A DNA stretch of 34,352 bases from Bacteroidota bacterium (lineage in GTDB: Bacteria > Bacteroidota > Bacteroidia > Flavobacteriales_D > Sanyastnellaceae). The stretch spans positions 1-34,352 of the forward strand of contig VGFR01000008.1 in NCBI GenBank assembly GCA_016868835.1. The letters are read 5' to 3'. Each line of letters starts with the position of its first letter. Position 1 is the first letter of the stretch. The position numbers and the translations under genes are program-made. Positions 17,646 to 26,701 of this stretch are shown here, one piece after another. Under the pieces are notes generated by a model that did not search any database, had not been told where the DNA came from, and was given only the letters and a program-made list of their open reading frames with translations.

Positions 17646-18308
17646 TTAGATATTTAGATAGCGCATGAGCTCATCATATCGATTCTTGAGTTCATGATTA
17701 AATTCATCTTTCTGAAATTGATCTGACACAACATAGCCAAAACGAGCAAGGCTTTGGAGAATGGGATTCAAATCTTGCACATTCACTTTCACATGCATTT
17801 CAATCAGGTTGTCGGCAGTAGGAGCAACTGAAAGACTTAAAATTTTTGCACCGTTCTCTTCAACAATGCGGGCAACTTGTTGTATGCTTTGATCTCTTTC
17901 GCCCAATTGAAGAACTATGATACCCCCGTCTGATGCGGCACCGAGCAAATGAGAAAGTCTCTGAATCAGATTTTCAACGGGAATGGAGCCCACATACATG
18001 CCATTTTCAAGAACAACAGGGACAACAGAAGTTTGATTCGCGCTTGCATTTTTCAAAACATCGAGAACATGGGCTTGTGGTAATACACGGACATCTTTGA
18101 TGTCAATGGCTTGCGTTCCAATTTCCCCTTCGAACAATTCCAAATCCAAGAAAGAAGACTCACTTATTAAACCTAAAAACATGCCATCTTGTACCAAAGC
18201 AAGCTCGGTAACACGCCATTCGTCCATCAAATGAAGAACGGCTGGTGCACTATCGCTATTCGACAATACAGGCAAATGCGGGTTAATAAGATGTTCTGCT
18301 CTATTCAT
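17646..18308 (-). CDS. CBS-pair protein with C-terminal ACT-like domain
   Basis: Two CBS-like repeats (VLHLMDEWRVTELALVQDGMFLGLISE; VLDVLKNASANQTSVVPVVLENGMYVGSIPVENLIQ), then ACT-like GGIIVLQLGERDQSIQQVARIVEENGAKILSLSV...LIEMHVKVNVQDLNPILQSLARFGYVV. Confidence 0.78.
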   Translation of the reverse strand: MNRAEHLINPHLPVLSNSDSAPAVLHLMDEWRVTELALVQDGMFLGLISESSFLDLELFEGEIGTQAIDIKDVRVLPQAHVLDVLKNASANQTSVVPVVLENGMYVGSIPVENLIQRLSHLLGAASDGGIIVLQLGERDQSIQQVARIVEENGAKILSLSVAPTADNLIEMHVKVNVQDLNPILQSLARFGYVVSDQFQKDEFNHELKNRYDELMRYLNI

Positions 18309-18351
18309 TTTCTTTAAGACCGAGAAACGATAAGTTACGTTGCAGGGCGTT

Positions 18352-18379
18352 CAAACGTACATTTATTTTTCTTTACAAA
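18352..18379 (-). promoter_or_regulatory. Putative Bacteroidota promoter of the CBS-nadK-porG-uppS-bamA-ompH cluster
   Basis: Minus strand TTTG-N16-TACGTTTG (-7-like box at 18359..18352), about 44 nt upstream of the CBS gene ATG; the spacer is at the short end of the consensus. Confidence 0.4.
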
Positions 18380-18432
18380 TCGAAAAAAGAAACTTGATTA
18401 TTACCGAGTTTTGCACAACCTAAAAGCGAATC

Positions 18433-19152
18433 ATGAAATTAAGTGTAAATATCAATAAAATTGCAACCATCCGAAATGCTCGAGGCGGTAATACACCCAA
18501 CCTTTTGTTAGCAGCGTCTCGCATTGAATCCTTTGGTGCCGATGGAATAACCGTGCATCCAAGACCAGACGAGCGTCACATTCGCTATGCCGATGTTCGA
18601 GATTTGAAAGCACAGGTGCAAACGGAATTGAATGTGGAAGGCTACCCAAATGGTTCTTTCATGAATTTGGTGTTGGAAGTAGTTCCGCATCAAGTAACCT
18701 TGGTCCCGGACCCTCCCGAAGCATTGACTTCAAACGCAGGCTGGGATATTGAAACAAATTTCAACTTTTTAAGTGGGGTCATACGGCAATTAAAAGACGC
18801 TGGAATACGCACCAGTATTTTCGTGGAAGCCAATATTCAACACATGCAAGCTGCAAAAGATTCGGGTGTTGACCGGATTGAATTGTACACGGAATCATTT
18901 GCAGTTGGGTATCATGAGGGCAACAAGAAAGCCATTGAACCTTTTGTGCAAGCGGCTTATAAAGCGAGAGAACTTGGCTTAGGAGTGAATGCAGGACATG
19001 ATTTAAACCTCGATAATCTGGCATATTTCGCTCAAGAAATTCCAATCCTCGATGAAGTTTCAATTGGTCATGCACTCATTTCAGACGCTCTTTATTACGG
19101 GCTTGAAAATACAGTAAGAATGTACAAACAAGCGCTAAGTATTACCAAATGA
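18433..19152 (+). CDS. pdxJ: Pyridoxine 5'-phosphate synthase
   Basis: LSVNINKIATIRNARGGNTPNLLLAA, GADGITVHPRPDERHIRYADV, VTLVPDPPEALTSNAGWD, VDRIELYTESFAVGY, GLGVNAGHDLNLDNL, EVSIGHALISDAL. Confidence 0.97.
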   Translation: MKLSVNINKIATIRNARGGNTPNLLLAASRIESFGADGITVHPRPDERHIRYADVRDLKAQVQTELNVEGYPNGSFMNLVLEVVPHQVTLVPDPPEALTSNAGWDIETNFNFLSGVIRQLKDAGIRTSIFVEANIQHMQAAKDSGVDRIELYTESFAVGYHEGNKKAIEPFVQAAYKARELGLGVNAGHDLNLDNLAYFAQEIPILDEVSIGHALISDALYYGLENTVRMYKQALSITK

Positions 19153-19913
19153 ATTTGAGTTATAAAAAATATGGTGAAGGTCAGCCACTTCTTATTTTTC
19201 ACGGACTTTTCGGTTCGGGTGACAACTGGACTACCCATGCAAAAAACTGGTCTAATGCGGGATATAGCGTTTATTGCATAGACCAAAGAAATCATGGCCA
19301 CTCTGAACATGATCAGGTCATGACTTATGAAGCTATGGCTGAAGATGCCATTGAATTTATAGCTGAACATCAACTGCGCGACATACTGCTATTGGGGCAT
19401 AGTATGGGAGGAAAAACCGTTCTTCATTTAGCGGAACAAATTCCCATTTTAATTTCAAAAATGATTGTGGTAGACATGGGCATCAAAGCTTATCCACCTC
19501 ACCACGGAGCAGTCTTCGAAGCATTAAATAATCTTTCGGTTGAATCTTTGAAATCTCGTGGCGAAGCAGAAGTGCACATGAAAAAAAGTTCACTAGATTC
19601 AGCTACTCAACTCTTTTTGCTTAAAAATCTTTATTGGAAATCACCTGAACAACTCGCGTGGCGATTTAATCTGCCCGTGCTGCAGGAACAGATAAACAAT
19701 ATTTTAAAGGGATTTGACGGGAAGATAACCGACATTGAAACGTTATTCATCAAAGGTGGATATTCCAATTATATCCTACAAGATGACCTTCCTGAAATAA
19801 AAAAATCAATCAATTTCGTTGAATTCAGAACATTAGACCACAGTGGTCACTGGCCCCATGCTGAGGAACCTCAGTTGTTTTATGAAACAGTTTTGGACTT
19901 TATCAGCAACTAA
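19149..19913 (+). CDS. Alpha/beta hydrolase (YbfF-like esterase)
   Basis: LLIFHGLFGSGDNWTTHAKNW, VYCIDQRNHGHSEH, LLLGHSMGGKTVLHLAEQIP (GxSxG nucleophile), DHSGHWPHAEEP; ATGA overlap with pdxJ. Confidence 0.92.
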   Translation: MNLSYKKYGEGQPLLIFHGLFGSGDNWTTHAKNWSNAGYSVYCIDQRNHGHSEHDQVMTYEAMAEDAIEFIAEHQLRDILLLGHSMGGKTVLHLAEQIPILISKMIVVDMGIKAYPPHHGAVFEALNNLSVESLKSRGEAEVHMKKSSLDSATQLFLLKNLYWKSPEQLAWRFNLPVLQEQINNILKGFDGKITDIETLFIKGGYSNYILQDDLPEIKKSINFVEFRTLDHSGHWPHAEEPQLFYETVLDFISN

Positions 19914-19932
19914 TTTTTGTAATTTGGTGTCG

Positions 19933-19940
19933 TAACTTTG
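19933..19940 (+). promoter_or_regulatory. Putative -7 box (TAACTTTG) upstream of the universal stress protein gene
   Basis: TAACTTTG, the same octamer as at purH, 16 nt upstream of the ATG at 19957; no well-spaced -33 TTG. Confidence 0.35.
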
Positions 19941-19956
19941 TAAAAAAAAATAATTT

Positions 19957-20796
19957 ATGCCTTTATCGAAGAAAATTTTAGTTCCTACAGACTTTACAAA
20001 AGTGAGTGATGTAGCACTGGATCATGGACTACTCATGGGTAAAACCATTCAAGCCGATATTCACATGGTGCATGTGGTAGATAGTAAAAAACAGGTGAAT
20101 GAGGCACGATTGAAATTAAATTCCCTTCAGGAGCGTATTCGCACAGAGAAAGGAGTGGAAATTTTCACTCATATCCGCATTGGAAATATATTTGAAGACA
20201 TTGATAAGACGGCTACAGAAATGGATGCCGCATTGATTATCATGGGAACTCATGGTGTTCGAGGTATGCAATTTTTAACAGGAAGTCGTGCGTTGAAAAT
20301 TGTAACAGAAAGTTCCATTCCATTCATAATAGTGCAAGAGCGCAATATTCGCGAGCATGGATATCACCGTTTGGTTGTTCCATTGGATCTTCACAAAGAC
20401 ACCAAACAAAAACTAAGCGTAGTTTCAGATGTTGCCCGCTATTTCAATTCGAAAGTTTATTTGGTTTCACCTGGTGAAACAGATGAATTTTTGAAAAACC
20501 AATTGGAAAGAAACATCAATTTTGCCAAGGAATACTTGGGATCGAACAACATACCTTTTGAGGTTGAAATTACTGAGGAAAAATCAGACGGGTTCGTTAA
20601 AGCCCTATTGAAATACAGCGCGTCTGTTGAGGCAGATTTGGTTTGTATTATGAATTTCTATGAAAGTTCAATACTCAATGTTTTCAACTCGAGCTACGAA
20701 CAACAAGTCATCACGAACGACGCTCAGATTCCTGTATTGTGTGTAAATCCGATTGATACTTTCATTTTAGACAGGCCAAGTTACACGCCTAACTAA
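19957..20796 (+). CDS. Universal stress protein with two USP domains
   Basis: KKILVPTDFTKVSDVALDHGLLMG, ALIIMGTHGVRGMQFLTGSRALKIVTESSIPFIIV; the second half (RLVVPLDLHKDTKQKLSVVSDVARYF...VLCVNP) is USP-like without an obvious nucleotide loop. Confidence 0.9.
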   Translation: MPLSKKILVPTDFTKVSDVALDHGLLMGKTIQADIHMVHVVDSKKQVNEARLKLNSLQERIRTEKGVEIFTHIRIGNIFEDIDKTATEMDAALIIMGTHGVRGMQFLTGSRALKIVTESSIPFIIVQERNIREHGYHRLVVPLDLHKDTKQKLSVVSDVARYFNSKVYLVSPGETDEFLKNQLERNINFAKEYLGSNNIPFEVEITEEKSDGFVKALLKYSASVEADLVCIMNFYESSILNVFNSSYEQQVITNDAQIPVLCVNPIDTFILDRPSYTPN

Positions 20797-22258
20797 CCCG
20801 AATTCCAATAACGAGAATATCGTCTGTTTGTTCAAAATTGCCCTTCCACGTATCGAAAGCGTGTTGAAGGGCTTTTTCTTGTTCTGATATTTCTAAACTT
20901 GAAATTTGACAAAGCAATGATTTAAAATTCTTACGCATGAATTTTTTGTTCTCCATTCCACCAAATTGATCTGCATACCCATCAGAAAAACAATACAGCA
21001 TATCACTAGACTCCAATTGCATTTTCTGCGTGTGAAAATTTTCTCCTTGTTCACCAAATGACCCAATGCTTCGCTTGGTGGCCTTCAATTCCATTAATTC
21101 GTTGTTTCGAACGATATAAATTGAATTGTTCGCTCCGCTATACTCAAGAGTTCTGGAATCTTCATGATAACTACAAAGTGCTATGTCCATTCCATCGCGA
21201 ACACCTGAGCTATTGGTTTTCATAACCTCGGTTGCTAAACGATTTACATTGTTGAGGATTTGTGCTGGATCAAGAAAAACCTTGGTAACATGATTCAAAA
21301 AATTATGACCCACCAAGGACATGAATGCACCCGGAACACCATGTCCCGTGCAATCGGCAGCAGCGAACAATTTCTTTCCACCCACATTCTTAAACCAATA
21401 AAAATCGCCACTTACTAAAGACTTGGGTTTGTAAAAGATAAGTGACTTTGGAAATAATTGTCGCACATTACCCATGGTTGGTAAAATGGTCGACTGGAGT
21501 CGTTGTGCATATTGAATGCTATCTGTGAGGTCTTGATACAGTTGATCTAAAACTTCCTTTTGAGCCTGTGTTTCTTCCCGCTGAAGTCTCAATTGCTTTG
21601 CAAAAAATCCAATCACCAATCCCGCCATTACTACAAACAATGCTACCAAACCAATTATGATCATTAACCGATCAAATTGTCTATTTAATGACTCCAATTC
21701 TGTATTCATTTTGGAAGTCAAATTAGACCTCAAAGACTCCAGCGTTTTCTTACATTTTTGTTCCATGAGTGGAATACCTGAATTATCAAGGAAAAACGCT
21801 TCTGCCTCCATTTGCACAATGGGATCTGAGTAACTCTCAAACGATGGTAAAAGAGCTTGTACCTCAAGACACATGTTGATATAATTCTGAAGATAAAAAT
21901 CTAACGAATCGAAATCATTCTTCACGTAGTCATTCATTTTCAAACTGGACGTTCTGAAAACTAGAAAAGAATTTTTCAGTTTACCACCTGACAATTCTCG
22001 CATTTCTACTTTATTCCTATCCTCATCAACCCGCTGTACAAATGCCCATTCTTTGATTAAATCTTTGCTTCGAAGCAAATGAGATTCAAATGAATCTAAG
22101 TCTTGAAGTGCTGGCACATACTCTTGTTTTATTCGCATGTGCACTGCATAGCTTTCTTGAAGCGTATAAAAAATTCCAGCTAATGTAGCAGCAACAACAG
22201 TGACCACCGTGATTAACACGAGGTTTACATGTGTTCTACCAAATTTCTTAAAAATCAT
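20789..22258 (-). CDS. Membrane-anchored SpoIIE-type (PP2C) serine phosphatase with N-terminal helical extracytoplasmic sensor domain
   Basis: Two TM segments (VNLVLITVVTVVAATLAGIFY; IIGLVALFVVMAGLVIGFF) flanking a helical sensor; SIQYAQRLQSTILP, SGDFYWF, AAADCTGHGVPGAFMSLVGHNFLN, MLYCFSDGYADQFGG, TDDILVIGIRV. Confidence 0.9.
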   Translation of the reverse strand: MIFKKFGRTHVNLVLITVVTVVAATLAGIFYTLQESYAVHMRIKQEYVPALQDLDSFESHLLRSKDLIKEWAFVQRVDEDRNKVEMRELSGGKLKNSFLVFRTSSLKMNDYVKNDFDSLDFYLQNYINMCLEVQALLPSFESYSDPIVQMEAEAFFLDNSGIPLMEQKCKKTLESLRSNLTSKMNTELESLNRQFDRLMIIIGLVALFVVMAGLVIGFFAKQLRLQREETQAQKEVLDQLYQDLTDSIQYAQRLQSTILPTMGNVRQLFPKSLIFYKPKSLVSGDFYWFKNVGGKKLFAAADCTGHGVPGAFMSLVGHNFLNHVTKVFLDPAQILNNVNRLATEVMKTNSSGVRDGMDIALCSYHEDSRTLEYSGANNSIYIVRNNELMELKATKRSIGSFGEQGENFHTQKMQLESSDMLYCFSDGYADQFGGMENKKFMRKNFKSLLCQISSLEISEQEKALQHAFDTWKGNFEQTDDILVIGIRVS

Positions 22259-22261
22259 GGC

Positions 22262-23140
22262 TTATTGAAATCTCTTTTTCATTTCAGATTGAATTCGCTT
22301 CACTTCCTCTTCATTACCAAGAGCCTTATTGATGTAGAGAAGTACTTTATAATTCGATTCCTGAGGCTTACAATCTTGGAATGACTTTTCTGCGAAAGGC
22401 AGTGCTTCCTTAAATTTTTGAATGCTTCGATCTTGAATGGTAAATAAGTCTTCAATATTTGTACTTGATCCGGCTGAACGAATTACGAAAATGCCCTGGT
22501 TATATGAAATAATAGCTAGGTTTAAATGGGCCGAACATGTTCCAGGAAACTTGGAAACAAGCAGCGTGTAAATGCGCACACACTCGTTCAGATGAAAAAT
22601 ATTCTCAGTATTTGTTATCCAAAGTCGATAATGTCCCTCCGCCAATTTTGAAAGAAACTCCTCTTCCATATTTAGCAATTCATCTTTGGTTCCTTGATGG
22701 GTCGATTGTGCATTTTTAAACAACTCTTCAGGGATATTCACGGTGCTGGAATCCATGATAATGGTGGCCGATAGCGCATCATTGTACCAAGTTGAAGACA
22801 AATAACTAATTGCAAATTTGGCATTCGCCGTAACCTCGTTTTTCGAATCCAACTCTATGGATTTCGTTAAATTCATTCGTGCTTTATTTCGCAATTCGCT
22901 TTCAAAAGTGCCTAACTCATTGCGTTTATAACACTCTTTAAGTATGTATCCATACAAATAAAAATTCTGTGCAGAGTTTCCCAAATCTGCTTGGCTAATA
23001 GCTACTAAGGCTTGATCAAATTGACCTGATTTTGATAGTTCCAGCGCCTTGGTTATTTTGGGATTTCCTTGTGAAAAACCAGCCACCTGAAGCAGTGAAA
23101 ATAAAATTGAAATGGCAATGATCTTTATTGTACTTTCCAT
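22262..23140 (-). CDS. Secreted TPR-like protein of unknown function
   Basis: Signal-peptide-like N-terminus (IIAISILFSLLQVAGFSQ); helical repeat segments ALELSKSGQFDQALVAISQADLGNS and INKALGNEEEVKRIQSEM. Confidence 0.6.
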   Translation of the reverse strand: MESTIKIIAISILFSLLQVAGFSQGNPKITKALELSKSGQFDQALVAISQADLGNSAQNFYLYGYILKECYKRNELGTFESELRNKARMNLTKSIELDSKNEVTANAKFAISYLSSTWYNDALSATIIMDSSTVNIPEELFKNAQSTHQGTKDELLNMEEEFLSKLAEGHYRLWITNTENIFHLNECVRIYTLLVSKFPGTCSAHLNLAIISYNQGIFVIRSAGSSTNIEDLFTIQDRSIQKFKEALPFAEKSFQDCKPQESNYKVLLYINKALGNEEEVKRIQSEMKKRFQ

Positions 23141-23658
23141 TGTAACAATTTATTACCGGGTGTTATTTTTCTTTCTGACATCGATAATTCGTTCATTTCA
23201 TATCGAATGGAATTTTCTACATTCTTAAAATTTATACAAGCTCCTGCAGTTAATGCCCCTTCCCAATTGGTAACCACGAGCATGCTTTTTGATTTCCCTT
23301 CTTTTATGATCTTTTGTAATTCTGACTTTTTCGATTTGTCAACGAAAATAATTTGTGCGAATTGACCTGCATTCCATACCGAAGCGTTCACCACTTCAAT
23401 GGCTTGCGCTCCGATGGGTTTCGTACCATATTTTTCCGCCATGTGTTTGAATACATTTTCATTTCCAACTACAACTATTTGAAATTTTCCTTTTTTAACC
23501 TCCGTTGGCCAATTGCTGTTGATTGCAAACTGATAAATAAAATTTGCTTGAATCATGGCCCGTGCGTCTCCCTCTTCCAATTGCTGCCCCATGGAAACTT
23601 GTGTCTTCAAAATTGAAAGCACGCCAAACAGAATAAGCAAGAGCAGTTTTCGCGACAT
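23125..23658 (-). CDS. YfiR family (DUF4154) periplasmic protein
   Basis: Signal peptide; IQANFIYQFAINSNWPTEVKKGKFQIVVVGNENVF, NASVWNAGQFAQIIFVDKSKKSELQKI, AGACINFKNVENSIRYEMNELSMSERKITPGNKLLQW. Confidence 0.85.
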   Translation of the reverse strand: MSRKLLLLILFGVLSILKTQVSMGQQLEEGDARAMIQANFIYQFAINSNWPTEVKKGKFQIVVVGNENVFKHMAEKYGTKPIGAQAIEVVNASVWNAGQFAQIIFVDKSKKSELQKIIKEGKSKSMLVVTNWEGALTAGACINFKNVENSIRYEMNELSMSERKITPGNKLLQWKVQ

Positions 23659-23663
23659 CTAAA

Positions 23664-23698
23664 CAAATCTATACTTCGATTGCTACTCTTATTCCAAA
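23664..23698 (-). promoter_or_regulatory. Putative promoter of the yfiR-TPR-SpoIIE operon (TTTG-N23-TAGATTTG)
   Basis: Minus strand TTTG (23698..23695) and TAGATTTG (23671..23664); the -7 box ends 5 nt before the yfiR ATG. Confidence 0.5.
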
Positions 23699-23737
23699 GC
23701 ACGAAGGTGGTTCTTCACGAGTGCATGTTGAAGAAAT

Positions 23738-24784
23738 CTACGATTTCAAATACCTCTTTGCATTTACCTCATGATCGAGAGGCGTGCCGTGCATCAAATG
23801 GGCAACTAACATTTTCGAGAAGTAGGGGGCTAGCAAGACTCCCTTTGCACCCAGTCCACCAAAAAATTGAATTCCATTTTCTTCAATGCAACCCAAAATG
23901 GGCCTTCTATCTTTGGTTGTTGGACGGAGTCCGGCATTGTGCTGTAACACTTGAAAAGGCGTTCTAATGTGGCATTGAAATGCTTTCAGCAACTCTTCTT
24001 TGGCTGTTTCGGTTGGAAATTCATCTGTTGGTGACCAATCAAAAGTAGCTCCCAATTTATATTTGTTTGTATCGAGGGGAAGTAAAAAATTTCCAAAATG
24101 AATCATCTCGTTCCAATCAGCTTCAGGGAGATTCAAGGTGACTGTTTCGCCTTTATTGGGTATTACATTCAAAGTGCTTAAACTTGGCCATTCAGTCAAC
24201 GAGACTCCCGAACAAACAACTACAAAATCAAATTTAATTTCGTTCCACACCCACATATTGTCTTTTTTGTGTAGGTCTTTTTCAGCAATTGTTTGCTGAT
24301 GAAATTTTTGCTTTGATATAAAATAATTCCGAGCAACGCTCAAAAAATGAGGAACATTCAGCCAACCCGCATGTAAAACTTCACCAATACCAAACGGAGC
24401 TTCCACTGCTACCGAATTCCTATTTTCTATTCGCTTTGAAGAATAATATTTACCTTTTGGACCCTCTGAAATGACATCCCATTGATTTTGCTCTTCAATG
24501 GAAGCGAAAACCCGGTGAAAATTTAGGGGGGTGTAGAATTTCAATTGAAACTTTGTCTCTACCGCAGTCAAAAATTGGTACATTACAGGAAGTAATTCAT
24601 CAATCTTCCAACTCAATGTAAGTCTTTTAAAACTGACAGGATTAACCAAACCACCCGCCCATTGCGACGCTCTAATAGGTCTATCATCATCTGCAATGTG
24701 TACATCGAAACCGGCTTCTTCGGCTTGCAGAGCGAGCACACTTCCCGCTAAACCTTGACCAACCAGTAATATTTTCGCACACAT
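23738..24784 (-). CDS. NAD(P)/FAD-dependent oxidoreductase (DAO family)
   Basis: Rossmann N-terminus ILLVGQGLAGSVLALQAEEAGFDVHIADDD, FVVVCSGVSLTEWPSL, HNAGLRPTTKDRRPILGCIEENGIQFFGGLGAKGVLLAPYFSKMLVAHL. Confidence 0.85.
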   Translation of the reverse strand: MCAKILLVGQGLAGSVLALQAEEAGFDVHIADDDRPIRASQWAGGLVNPVSFKRLTLSWKIDELLPVMYQFLTAVETKFQLKFYTPLNFHRVFASIEEQNQWDVISEGPKGKYYSSKRIENRNSVAVEAPFGIGEVLHAGWLNVPHFLSVARNYFISKQKFHQQTIAEKDLHKKDNMWVWNEIKFDFVVVCSGVSLTEWPSLSTLNVIPNKGETVTLNLPEADWNEMIHFGNFLLPLDTNKYKLGATFDWSPTDEFPTETAKEELLKAFQCHIRTPFQVLQHNAGLRPTTKDRRPILGCIEENGIQFFGGLGAKGVLLAPYFSKMLVAHLMHGTPLDHEVNAKRYLKS

Positions 24785-25974
24785 TAGTTGATTACATTCA
24801 GCATTTTACCCACTTTAGTAAATGCTTCAATGGCTTTATCAATATGCTCGAATTCATGACCAGCACTGAGTTGTACGCGAATACGTGCTTGCCCTTTTGC
24901 AACAACGGGATAGAAAAACCCGATAACATAAATTCCTTCCTGCAATAGCGTATCTGCAAAATCTTGAGCCAACTTCGCATCATAAAGCATGACCGGAACA
25001 ATAGCACTATCCCCGTCTTTTATTTCAAATCCAGCGGCTTTTATTCCTTGTTTAAATCGAATAATATTGGCTTCCAATTTATCTCTCAAATCTGTGGTGG
25101 CGCTTAGCATATCCATTACAGCAATGGAAGCACCAACAATTGAAGGGGCCAAAGAGTTTGAGAAGAGGTAGGGTCTTGAGCGTTGACGAAGCAACTCAAT
25201 AATTTCCTTCCTACCGCTTGTAAATCCGCCCATGGCTCCACCTAAGGCCTTTCCTAAAGTACCGGTGATGATATCAACTCTACCCAAAACATTTTTTAGT
25301 TCAATTGTTCCACGACCGGTTTTTCCAATAAATCCGGTTGCATGACATTCATCTACCATAACCATGGCATTGTATTGATCAGCCAAATCGCAAATCTTAT
25401 CTAATTGAGCTACATATCCATCCATGCTGAATACGCCATCAGTTACAATTAGTTTGAATCTTGCTCCGCTTGCAGACTGGAGTTGTGCTTCAAGATCGGC
25501 CATATTGTTATTCTTGTAACGAAAGCGCTGTGCTTTGCACAGGCGAACACCATCTATGATTGATGCGTGGTTCAACTCATCTGAAATAATAGCATCTTGC
25601 TCGCCCAGGAGGGGTTCAAAAACACCTCCATTGGCATCAAAAGCAGCTGCATACAAAATGGTATCTTCTGTATGAAGAAATTCAGAGAGTTTTGATTCAA
25701 GAGTTTTATGAATATCTTGGGTGCCGCAGATAAATCGTACACTTGACATTCCAAAACCGTGTGTATCAATGGTTGCTTTTGCAGCTTCTAACACTTTAGG
25801 ATGACTCGAAAGACCGAGGTAGTTGTTTGCACAAAAATTCAAAACCTCTTTACCATCTGTTGTTTGAATCACAGCAGCTTGCGGGGTAGTAATGATGCGT
25901 TCGCGTTTGAAAAGACCTGCCTCTTGAATTGACATTAATTCTTTTGCTAGATGCTCTTTCATTTCGTTGTACAT
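24784..25974 (-). CDS. kbl: Glycine C-acetyltransferase (2-amino-3-ketobutyrate CoA ligase)
   Basis: [98 protein letters not shown]. Start moved from 25998 to ATG 25974 to clear rnc; exact start uncertain. Confidence 0.93.
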   Translation of the reverse strand: MYNEMKEHLAKELMSIQEAGLFKRERIITTPQAAVIQTTDGKEVLNFCANNYLGLSSHPKVLEAAKATIDTHGFGMSSVRFICGTQDIHKTLESKLSEFLHTEDTILYAAAFDANGGVFEPLLGEQDAIISDELNHASIIDGVRLCKAQRFRYKNNNMADLEAQLQSASGARFKLIVTDGVFSMDGYVAQLDKICDLADQYNAMVMVDECHATGFIGKTGRGTIELKNVLGRVDIITGTLGKALGGAMGGFTSGRKEIIELLRQRSRPYLFSNSLAPSIVGASIAVMDMLSATTDLRDKLEANIIRFKQGIKAAGFEIKDGDSAIVPVMLYDAKLAQDFADTLLQEGIYVIGFFYPVVAKGQARIRVQLSAGHEFEHIDKAIEAFTKVGKMLNVIN

Positions 25975-25984
25975 GTTGTATAAT

Positions 25985-26701
25985 TTATTCGTTAACAATC
26001 AATACTTTTTGTGCTGCTTCTTTTGCCGCCATCTGTTCAGCAGCTTTTTTAGATCCACCTTTTCCCTGCCCCACCGGTTCTCCATCAATTTCCAATTGAA
26101 TGTGATACTCCATGTAAGGTCCATTGTTCTTTTGATTTAACACAGAATATTGAAGTGTTCGTCTGTGTTTCTGTGACCATTCATGCAATTTACTTTTGTA
26201 ATCTACATCGCTATGCACACGTTCATCCAATCCATGCTCTTTTAACAACTTCAATGCAACCTCACGGGTTGTTTTATATCCTTGATCTAAAAACATGGCT
26301 CCAAAAAGTGCTTCCAAAGCATTCCCCATGAGTGACTCATGCATTTCTTGATTTCCAATATTGACTTTGAGTACCTCGTAAAGTTTCAATTCAAAACCTA
26401 TTGCATTTAGGTTATCTCTGCGAACCACCTTACTTTTCATTTTGGTTAATTCGCCTTCCGTTAGTGAGGGATATTTCGTAAAGAGGTAATGTGCTACAAT
26501 GCTATCTAAGATGGCATCTCCCAAGAATTCTAATCGTTCGTTGCTATTTTTTACTCCAGGTTTTATTTCGTCGGCAGCAGATGCGTGTCGCAATGCCGTT
26601 TCATACAACGCCAAATTTTTTGGCCTGAACTGAAATGTAAGATGAATAAACTTCGCTAAAGATGAATTCCGTTGTTGATGAAAGATAGACCGCCAAATCA
26701 T
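25985..26701 (-). CDS. rnc: Ribonuclease III
   Basis: [63 protein letters not shown], ds[31 protein letters not shown]; gene order acpP-fabF-rnc. Confidence 0.96.
   Translation of the reverse strand: MIWRSIFHQQRNSSLAKFIHLTFQFRPKNLALYETALRHASAADEIKPGVKNSNERLEFLGDAILDSIVAHYLFTKYPSLTEGELTKMKSKVVRRDNLNAIGFELKLYEVLKVNIGNQEMHESLMGNALEALFGAMFLDQGYKTTREVALKLLKEHGLDERVHSDVDYKSKLHEWSQKHRRTLQYSVLNQKNNGPYMEYHIQLEIDGEPVGQGKGGSKKAAEQMAAKEAAQKVLIVNE

Noticed and set aside
18309-18432. Possible small RNA or riboswitch in the divergent CBS/pdxJ intergenic region
   Set aside because: No convincing stable stem or known aptamer motif by eye; the region is explained by promoters on both strands.
18452-19373. 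Minus-strand ORFs opposite pdxJ and the hydrolase
   Set aside because: Antisense shadow ORFs; the plus-strand proteins carry clear family motifs.
20789-23658. Interpretation of the YfiR-like gene as part of a c-di-GMP YfiBNR system
   Set aside because: No GGDEF/EAL or OmpA-like YfiB gene is present in the window; the neighbouring output is a PP2C phosphatase.
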